Source: CAYTAP01 sp964435775 (GTDB lineage Bacteria > Planctomycetota > Phycisphaerae > Tepidisphaerales > Tepidisphaeraceae). From it: a stretch of DNA of 11,132 nucleotides. Below are positions 6,354 to 11,132 of the stretch, piece by piece. Where the stretch lies: NCBI GenBank assembly GCA_964435775.1, contig CAYTAP010000124.1, positions 1 through 11,132 of the forward strand. The letters are read 5' to 3'. Made by a program: the position numbers and the translations under genes. The notes under the pieces are model-generated. The model was given only the letters and a program-made list of their open reading frames with translations. It did no database searches and was not told where the DNA came from. Each line of letters opens with the position of its first letter. Within the stretch, counting starts at the first letter, position 1.

Positions 6354-7418
6354 ATGAAGCTCTCCCCATTTGTATTGCTGTCCGATCCTCGCGCCTATGT
6401 CGCATGCCCCTGGGACTTGACCGCCGATGAACCGTATCGCGTCCACTGGGTCGAGTTTTTTAAGCGAAACCTCGCCATGACGCTGACGCTCGGCGTCGCC
6501 GCGAGGGAAAAGCGAGGCCAGACGCGTGCATCGCTTGACGAGGCCGCCGCCGCATGCCGCGCGGAGTTCTTCGCCCGTTTCGACGGCTTTGTGCGTGAAC
6601 CGGCCGACCATCATCGCCGCCACGGCGTCATCACCGTTCTGACCCTCGACCAGTGGCGCGACGAAATTCTGCGCCAACACGGGTTCGTCGATGCCTTCAT
6701 CGACCTCAAGCAGCGGGAAAACGAAGCCGCCTTGCCGCTTCTTCCGGCCGTCTGCGCCGACATTGACGCCCGCGCCGGCCTCGATCAGATTCGCGCCCTC
6801 GTCGAGGGTGTTTTCGCCGGCAATATTTTCGACATGGGCTCCGAACCGACCGCCAAGGCATTCGTGGATCGGGGTCCCGACTTTTTCACCACCCGCGCCA
6901 CCCTCAAGCCCCGCCCGTGGCTCGTCGATGATTTTGATTCCCTCGCCGAGGCGCTGCTGCAGCGCACGTTCGCCAGGGTTGTTTATTTCATCGACAACGC
7001 CGGAAGTGACTTTTTGCTTGGCGCGATGCCGATGATTCGCTGGTTCGCCGCGCGGGGCACGCATGTTGTGCTGGCCGCCAACGAACGGCCCACCCTCAAC
7101 GACATGACCGTTCATGATGTCCGCGACTGGTGGCCGAGGATTGTCGACACTGAACCGTCGATTCGCGATCTGCCCATCGAGATCATCTCCACCGGCACCG
7201 GCGAGCCACTGATCGATCTGGCGCTGGTCAGTGATGAACTCAACCATGCCGCCGCCGACGCCGATCTCGTGATCCTTGAAGGAATGGGGCGTGGCGTCGA
7301 AAGCAACCTCGACGCAGCCTTCACCTGTCCGGCGCTGAACATCGCCATGCTCAAGGACCTGGCCGTCGCCTCCCGCCAGGGCGGAACGCTTTATGACTTG
7401 GTCTGCCGGTTTCGGTGA
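6354..7418 (+). CDS. DUF89 (ARMT1-like) damage-control phosphatase, PANK4-like subfamily II
   Basis: 354 aa. It matches along its length the C-terminal phosphatase domain of eukaryotic pantothenate kinase 4: AGNIFDMG (155-162), the metal-site motif FIDNAGSDF (212-220), ANERPTLND (242-250), EGMGRGVESN (309-318) and LKDLA (333-337). Family members are metal-dependent phosphatases thought to remove damaged or excess phosphometabolites. Subfamily II enzymes act on 4'-phosphopantetheine and its oxidised forms, so a role in CoA homeostasis is the best guess. The presumed metal ligands D214, N215 and D250 are present. No kinase domain is fused, and no coenzyme A gene is visible nearby. Probably cytoplasmic: no signal or membrane segment is seen. 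The start has only a weak GAAAG upstream. The gene lies 104 nt after the SDR gene on the same strand, with a possible operator between them, and converges on corA. Confidence 0.88.
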   Translation: MKLSPFVLLSDPRAYVACPWDLTADEPYRVHWVEFFKRNLAMTLTLGVAAREKRGQTRASLDEAAAACRAEFFARFDGFVREPADHHRRHGVITVLTLDQWRDEILRQHGFVDAFIDLKQRENEAALPLLPAVCADIDARAGLDQIRALVEGVFAGNIFDMGSEPTAKAFVDRGPDFFTTRATLKPRPWLVDDFDSLAEALLQRTFARVVYFIDNAGSDFLLGAMPMIRWFAARGTHVVLAANERPTLNDMTVHDVRDWWPRIVDTEPSIRDLPIEIISTGTGEPLIDLALVSDELNHAAADADLVILEGMGRGVESNLDAAFTCPALNIAMLKDLAVASRQGGTLYDLVCRFR

Positions 7419-7422
7419 ACAG

Positions 7423-7443
7423 GGATGAAGGATGAAGGATGAA
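7423..7443 (+). repeat. GGATGAA heptamer array (3 perfect units)
   Basis: Three perfect tandem copies of GGATGAA start 5 nt after the DUF89 stop. Related GGATGAA-like purine-rich units occur in opposite orientations in the pnp leader (3416-3446 and 3485-3515). This suggests a heptamer family dispersed in this genome. Confidence 0.8.
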
Positions 7444-7468
7444 AGAACATGCGCGAGACTGTCTTCTC

Positions 7469-7510
7469 TGCCTACTGCCTACTGCTCACTGCCCACTGTC
7501 CACTGCCCAC
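7469..7510 (+). repeat. TGCCYAC heptamer array (6 units)
   Basis: Six head-to-tail 7-nt units, TGCCTAC x2, TGCTCAC, TGCCCAC, TGTCCAC and TGCCCAC, lie 25 nt after the GGATGAA array and end 7 nt before the corA stop. The unit is unrelated in sequence to GGATGAA but has the same period. It is too short and has no spacers, so it is not CRISPR. No clear terminator for either converging gene is seen in this 99-nt gap. Confidence 0.85.
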
Positions 7511-7517
7511 TATTCCC

Positions 7518-8513
7518 TCACATCCACCTCTTCCGCATGAACAGGTAAACCAGCGCCGCCTCCACCACGCCCATTCCCACCACCACCCACCAGAACCCGG
7601 CGGCTGAGTGGAGCAGCGGGATCGCGTCGAAGTTCATCCCGAAGAAACTTGTCACCACGGTCAGCGGCAGGGCAATGACGGTGATGAGCGTCAGCGTCTT
7701 CATGATCTCGTTGAGGCTGTTGTTGACGCTGGACATGTAAATGTCGCGCGCCCCAAGCACGAGGTCGCGGTACAGCTCGATGGTTTCCACCGCGCGGTTG
7801 AGATGATCGAGCACATCCCTGAAATAAATCCGCGTTGTCTCGCGGATGAAGGGAATCTCCCCGCGCGTGATCTGCGCCATGACATCGCGCTGCGGACCAA
7901 TGATCTGCCGAAGGTGCAGCAAATCTTTCTTTTTGGCGGAAATGCGTCCGAGAATCGACTGGTTCGCGCGACCGGCCGCCTCGTCTTCAATGTCGTCCAG
8001 CTCCTCCTGCAACCAGTCGAGTATCGGCTGGTAATGATCGATCAACCGGTCGAGCAGCTTGTACAAAACGACGTCGATTCCCTGGTCCAACAACGCCTTG
8101 GGATCTGACTTGGCGCGCTCGATCAATCCCGCGCAGCTGCGCATCGGTCTTTCATGGCTGGTCACCAGGTATCGTCCTGAAACGAAGATATCCAGCTCCT
8201 TGGTCTGAAGGTGCTCCTTGAATGTTTCCAGGTCCGGTCCATGGATGACCATGTAAAAATAACCTTCCCGATGCACATCGCCGGTGTGGTTGTAGTTCTC
8301 GATCTTCGGGCGTTGCTGGTATTCAATCGTGTCCTCGATCGCCAGCGGGTGAAATCCGAACACATCGTCGAGCAGGTCATACTCCTGGTCCGTCGGCTCG
8401 TTCATGTCGAGCCAGAAGACCGCGCCGCTGTCCGCCAGCGCCGCGCGGAGCGATGGGATTGATGGATCGGTCGAGATGCGTCCGTCCCCGAAGCGGATGA
8501 AGGCGGTCAGCAT
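7518..8513 (-). CDS. corA: CorA-family Mg2+/Co2+ transport protein
   Basis: 331 aa, normal for CorA. It is a homopentameric divalent-cation channel of the inner membrane. The cytoplasmic N-terminal alpha/beta domain (about 1-160) includes FHPLAIEDT (54-62), typical of the family. A long stalk helix with the acidic EELDDIEDEAA (170-180) follows, then IGPQRDVM (205-212). Two membrane helices come last: about 273-291, ending in the selectivity motif GMN (292-294), and about 305-326. The C-terminus is basic (RKRW). The short outer loop reads FDAIPLLHS, where well-studied CorA proteins have MPEL, so the usual loop Glu is Leu here. The start at ATG 8513 gives a full-length N-terminus but has no good Shine-Dalgarno. 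Mg2+ is the usual substrate; Co2+ or Ni2+ are possible. It is transcribed alone, with the palindromic repeat upstream. Confidence 0.95.
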   Translation of the reverse strand: MLTAFIRFGDGRISTDPSIPSLRAALADSGAVFWLDMNEPTDQEYDLLDDVFGFHPLAIEDTIEYQQRPKIENYNHTGDVHREGYFYMVIHGPDLETFKEHLQTKELDIFVSGRYLVTSHERPMRSCAGLIERAKSDPKALLDQGIDVVLYKLLDRLIDHYQPILDWLQEELDDIEDEAAGRANQSILGRISAKKKDLLHLRQIIGPQRDVMAQITRGEIPFIRETTRIYFRDVLDHLNRAVETIELYRDLVLGARDIYMSSVNNSLNEIMKTLTLITVIALPLTVVTSFFGMNFDAIPLLHSAAGFWWVVVGMGVVEAALVYLFMRKRWM

Positions 8514-8583
8514 GCCGCGAAGTTTACCGGACGCGAACCGATGGGAGTAGCCGCAGCGAGAACCTCGCGTTGAACTTTCTGTG

Positions 8584-8655
8584 GTAGGGTCCGTGGTACT
8601 CCGCGGACCATTTTGTCCATCGTGGCAATGGTCCGCGGAGTACCACGGACCCTAC
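8584..8655. repeat. 72-nt palindromic repeat, copy 2
   Basis: The arms are identical to copy 1 (949-1020), and the total length is the same. Two extra T-A pairs extend the arms here to 29 bp (8584-8612 / 8627-8655). The central 20 nt match copy 1 better when this copy is reversed (13 of 20), and GTGCCC lies 21-22 nt outside the same arm in both copies (921-926, and the reverse complement of 8677-8682). Copy 2 therefore seems inserted in opposite orientation. It lies between corA and the ppdK terminator, starting 71 nt upstream of the corA ATG. Confidence 0.9.
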
Positions 8656-8695
8656 GAAGACTTTCCCACAATATGGGGGCACGCGAATCCCCATT

Positions 8696-8739
8696 CCCTT
8701 CCCCCATTGTACACAATGGGGGAGGGCGGGGAGGGGGTC
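8696..8739 (+). repeat. G-rich hairpin element, copy 2, with G-quadruplex motif
   Basis: CCCTTCCCCC leads into a 10-bp stem, CCCCCATTGT 8701-8710 / ACAATGGGGG 8713-8722, and the same GGGGAGGGGGTC ending as copy 1. On the + strand, 8718-8737 is four G-runs (5, 3, 4 and 5 Gs) separated by single bases, a canonical G-quadruplex pattern. The hairpin and the quadruplex use overlapping bases, so they would compete. It is found 41 nt from the 72-nt palindrome, as in copy 1. Confidence 0.75.
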
Positions 8740-8773
8740 TTTTCCTGCAGCGGGGCGTGCCTTGGCGCGGCGC

Positions 8774-8811
8774 AAAAGAAAGCAACACGGATAATTCTGT
8801 CCGTGTTGCTT
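8774..8811 (-). terminator. Rho-independent terminator of ppdK
   Basis: On the - strand a perfect 12-bp stem (8811-8800 with 8791-8780, 8-nt loop) is followed by a T-rich tract; TTTCTTTT spans 8781-8774. It lies 60 nt after the ppdK stop. The rest of the 8514-8871 gap holds the G-rich element and palindrome copy 2, and no gene. Confidence 0.88.
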
Positions 8812-8871
8812 CAGGATCGCTTTACCACACACACATCTCACGCGCGCTGGTGATTCAATGATGTGCGAACA

Positions 8872-11132
8872 TCACTTCTTCTTCCGCTTGGCTGCGGCCT
8901 GCTTGATCGCCGCATGCGCCGCCGCCAGGCGGGCGATCGGCACGCGGAAGGGGGAGCAACTGACGTAGTTCAATCCCACCATGTGACAGAACTCCACGCT
9001 CTTGGGATCGCCACCATGTTCGCCGCAGATGCCGCACTTGAGCTTCGGCTTGACGCTTCGCGCCTTCCACACCGCCAGTTGCACGAGCTGCCCGACGCCC
9101 GCCACGTCGATGCTCTGGAACGGATCGCCGTCGAGCAGCTCCTTTTCCAGATAATCCGGCAGGAAGCTGTTCACGTCATCGCGGCTGTAACCGAAGGTCA
9201 TCTGCGTCAGGTCGTTGGTCCCGAAGCTGAAGAACTCGGCGGTCTCGGCGATTTCATCCGCCGTCACCGCCGCGCGGGGCACTTCGATCATGGTACCGTA
9301 CAGGTACTCCACCTTGACGCCCTTTTCCTTCATCACCGCGTTGGCCGTGTCGGTGGTGAAGGTCTTGAGGTAATCCAATTCCTTCTTCGTGCCCACCAGC
9401 GGAATCATGATCTCCGGCAGCACGTTCACCTTCTGCTTCTTGCACTCGCAAGCGGCCTCGATGATCGCACGGACCTGCATCTCCAGCATTTCCGGATACG
9501 TCACCGCCAGCCGGTCGCCGCGATGCCCGAGCATTGGGTTTGCTTCGTGCAGTTGCTCGACGCGAGCCTTCACCTGCTCGAGGCTCAGCCCCAGGTTTTT
9601 CGCCAGTTCCGCCTGGTCCTTCTCGTTGTGCGGCAGGAACTCGTGCAGCGGCGGGTCAAGCAGACGCACCGTCACCGGCAACCCATCCATCTCCTTGAAG
9701 ATTCCGATGAAATCCTCTCGCTGGTAGGGGAGGAGCTTGGCGAGCGCCTTTTTGCGCGATTCGGTGTCCGTCGCCAGGATCATCTCGCGCATGTGCGAAA
9801 TGCGGGTCGGATCGAAGAACATGTGCTCCGTGCGACACAGCCCGATGCCTTCGGCGCCGAAGTCACGCGCGGTCTTGGCATCCGTCGGCGTGTCGGCGTT
9901 GGTTCGAACATTGAGCGTGCGGTATTTGTCCGCCCACTGCATGATCTGCTTGAACGGCCCGGTCAGACTCGCGGGTACCGTCGGCACGGCGCCGGTCATC
10001 ACTTCGCCGGTTCCGCCGTCGAGCGACAGCACGTCGTTGACGCCGTAGGTCTTGCCGTTGACCGTCAGGGTCTTGTTCTTCGCGTCGATCTGGAGCGATC
10101 CGGCGCCCGCGACGCATGGCGTACCCATGCCCCGCGCGACGACCGCCGCGTGGCTGGTCATTCCGCCGGTGCTCGTCAGGATGCCTTCCGACACGTGCAT
10201 GCCGCCGATGTCCGCCGGCTCGGTCTCACGCCGAACCAGGATGATCTTCTCGCCCGCGGCCACGCGCTGCTCGGCTTCCTCGGCCGTGAATGCGATCTTG
10301 CCCACCGACGCCCCCGGCGACGCCGGCAACCCCTTGGCGATCACATCCCGCTGCGCCTTGGGATTGAACGTCGGATGCAGCAACTGATCGAGCGACGCCG
10401 GATCGACCCGGAGCACCGCCGTTTTCTCATCGATCAGCTTTTCCTTGACCATGTCCACCGCGATCTTCACCGCCGCCGCGGTTGTCCGTTTGCCGTTGCG
10501 GGTCTGGAGCATGTACAGCTTGCCCTTTTCGATTGTGAACTCGAAGTCCTGAACATCCTTGTACCGCTTCTCGAGGATGTTCTTGATCTTGAGCAGTTCG
10601 CTCCAGCTCTTCTTGCTCCACTTGCCCATCTGGTCGCAGGGGATCGGCGTGCGGATGCCCGCCACCACGTCCTCGCCCTGGGCGTTGATCAGGAACTCGC
10701 CATAAAACTTATTCTCGCCATTGCTCGGATCGCGTGTGAACGCCACGCCGGTGGCGCTGTCCTCCCCCATGTTGCCGAAGACCATCGACTGGACGTTGAC
10801 CGCCGTCCCCGCCAGGCCGCGAATGTTGTTGATCTGTCGATAGCGGATGGCGCGCTCGCCCATCCAGCTCTTGAAGACGGCCTCGATCGCGTGCTCCACC
10901 TGCACGAGCGGATCCTGCGGAAAATCCTCGCCGACGCGGTCGTGGTACACCTTCTTGTAACGCGCGACCACCTCTTTCAGGTCTTCGGTCGTCAAATCGG
11001 TGTCGAGGGTGGCGCCCCGATGCTGCTTGACGGCGCTGAGCTCATGCTCGAAGTGTTCGTGATCCACCCCCATGACCGTGTCGCCGAACATGTTGATCAG
11101 CCGGCGGTAGCTGTCGTATGCGAAGCGCTCGT
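8872..11132 (-). CDS. ppdK: Pyruvate, phosphate dikinase, C-terminal ~752 residues, 5'-truncated by window edge
   Basis: The frame runs off the right edge. Thirteen residues (ERFAYDSYRRLIN) precede the internal Met at 11091, so that Met is not the start. PPDK interconverts pyruvate + ATP + Pi with PEP + AMP + PPi in the cytoplasm. Visible parts are the later part of the N-terminal nucleotide-binding domain (SATGVAFTRDPSNGE, with MLQTRNGKR), and the swivelling phospho-His domain with GGMTSHAAVVARGMG, whose catalytic His codon is 10152-10150. The PEP-binding barrel follows, with GLCRTEHMFF, NPMLGHRG, FSFGTNDLTQMTFGYSRDD and the catalytic Cys in KCGICGEHGG, 375 residues after the His, as in the characterised enzyme. 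The dikinase signature excludes PEP synthase and enzyme I of the PTS. About 120 N-terminal residues are missing. The C-terminus ends in a basic KRKKK. A Rho-independent terminator follows, and it is probably transcribed alone in this direction. Confidence 0.97.
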   Translation of the reverse strand, partial: ERFAYDSYRRLINMFGDTVMGVDHEHFEHELSAVKQHRGATLDTDLTTEDLKEVVARYKKVYHDRVGEDFPQDPLVQVEHAIEAVFKSWMGERAIRYRQINNIRGLAGTAVNVQSMVFGNMGEDSATGVAFTRDPSNGENKFYGEFLINAQGEDVVAGIRTPIPCDQMGKWSKKSWSELLKIKNILEKRYKDVQDFEFTIEKGKLYMLQTRNGKRTTAAAVKIAVDMVKEKLIDEKTAVLRVDPASLDQLLHPTFNPKAQRDVIAKGLPASPGASVGKIAFTAEEAEQRVAAGEKIILVRRETEPADIGGMHVSEGILTSTGGMTSHAAVVARGMGTPCVAGAGSLQIDAKNKTLTVNGKTYGVNDVLSLDGGTGEVMTGAVPTVPASLTGPFKQIMQWADKYRTLNVRTNADTPTDAKTARDFGAEGIGLCRTEHMFFDPTRISHMREMILATDTESRKKALAKLLPYQREDFIGIFKEMDGLPVTVRLLDPPLHEFLPHNEKDQAELAKNLGLSLEQVKARVEQLHEANPMLGHRGDRLAVTYPEMLEMQVRAIIEAACECKKQKVNVLPEIMIPLVGTKKELDYLKTFTTDTANAVMKEKGVKVEYLYGTMIEVPRAAVTADEIAETAEFFSFGTNDLTQMTFGYSRDDVNSFLPDYLEKELLDGDPFQSIDVAGVGQLVQLAVWKARSVKPKLKCGICGEHGGDPKSVEFCHMVGLNYVSCSPFRVPIARLAAAHAAIKQAAAKRKKK

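Noticed and set aside
7469..7510. Possible CRISPR array
   Set aside because: The repeats are 7 nt and head-to-tail without spacers, and there are no cas genes.
8872..11091. Met at 11091 as the start of ppdK
   Set aside because: The frame continues to the window edge with ERFAYDSYRRLIN, a conserved internal PPDK segment, so the gene is simply truncated.

Overview
The window is GC-rich and gene-dense. It reads as a chromosomal, mostly housekeeping segment of a free-living bacterium. My best guess is a member of Planctomycetota (perhaps Phycisphaerae-like) or a neighbouring phylum. This is inferred from the general look of the proteins, a soluble Hanks-type kinase, PPDK, an RGG-tailed PNPase and dispersed palindromic and heptamer intergenic repeats. 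No single marker fixes the taxon.

Layout. (1) Bases 1-789, + strand: C-terminal part of dihydrolipoamide dehydrogenase, cut by the left edge. (2) Bases 790-1093: a repeat-rich gap between convergent genes, with a G-rich hairpin element, a 72-nt palindrome and the pnp terminator. (3) Bases 5159-1094, - strand: a soluble Ser/Thr protein kinase, then rpsO (ribosomal protein S15) and pnp (PNPase). The rpsO-pnp order and the hairpin terminator between them match the classical arrangement. The pnp leader holds a long imperfect hairpin and a perfect 10-bp complement that can cover the pnp Shine-Dalgarno. (4) Bases 5160-5472: a divergent promoter region. (5) Bases 5473-7418, + strand: an SDR-family dehydrogenase and a stand-alone DUF89 phosphatase of the PANK4-like type, separated by a two-copy 22-bp tandem repeat that looks like paired operators. 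(6) Bases 7419-7517: two different heptanucleotide tandem repeats. (7) Bases 8513-7518, - strand: a CorA-type Mg2+/Co2+ channel. (8) Bases 8514-8871: second copies of the 72-nt palindrome and the G-rich element (here a canonical G-quadruplex motif), plus the ppdK terminator. (9) Bases 8872-11132, - strand: C-terminal ~752 residues of pyruvate, phosphate dikinase, cut by the right edge.

How the genes relate. rpsO and pnp form a translation/RNA-decay unit whose leader looks built for post-transcriptional control. The kinase lies upstream on the same strand and could be co-transcribed. Lpd and PPDK belong to central pyruvate metabolism but are far apart and not in one operon. The SDR and DUF89 genes may share a transcript or be split by the putative operator pair.

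I see no defence system, CRISPR array, prophage, transposase, tRNA or rRNA. The most interesting material is non-coding: the pnp leader, two palindromic/G-rich repeat families that occur together in two gene-end gaps, the twin operator-like repeat and the heptamer arrays.
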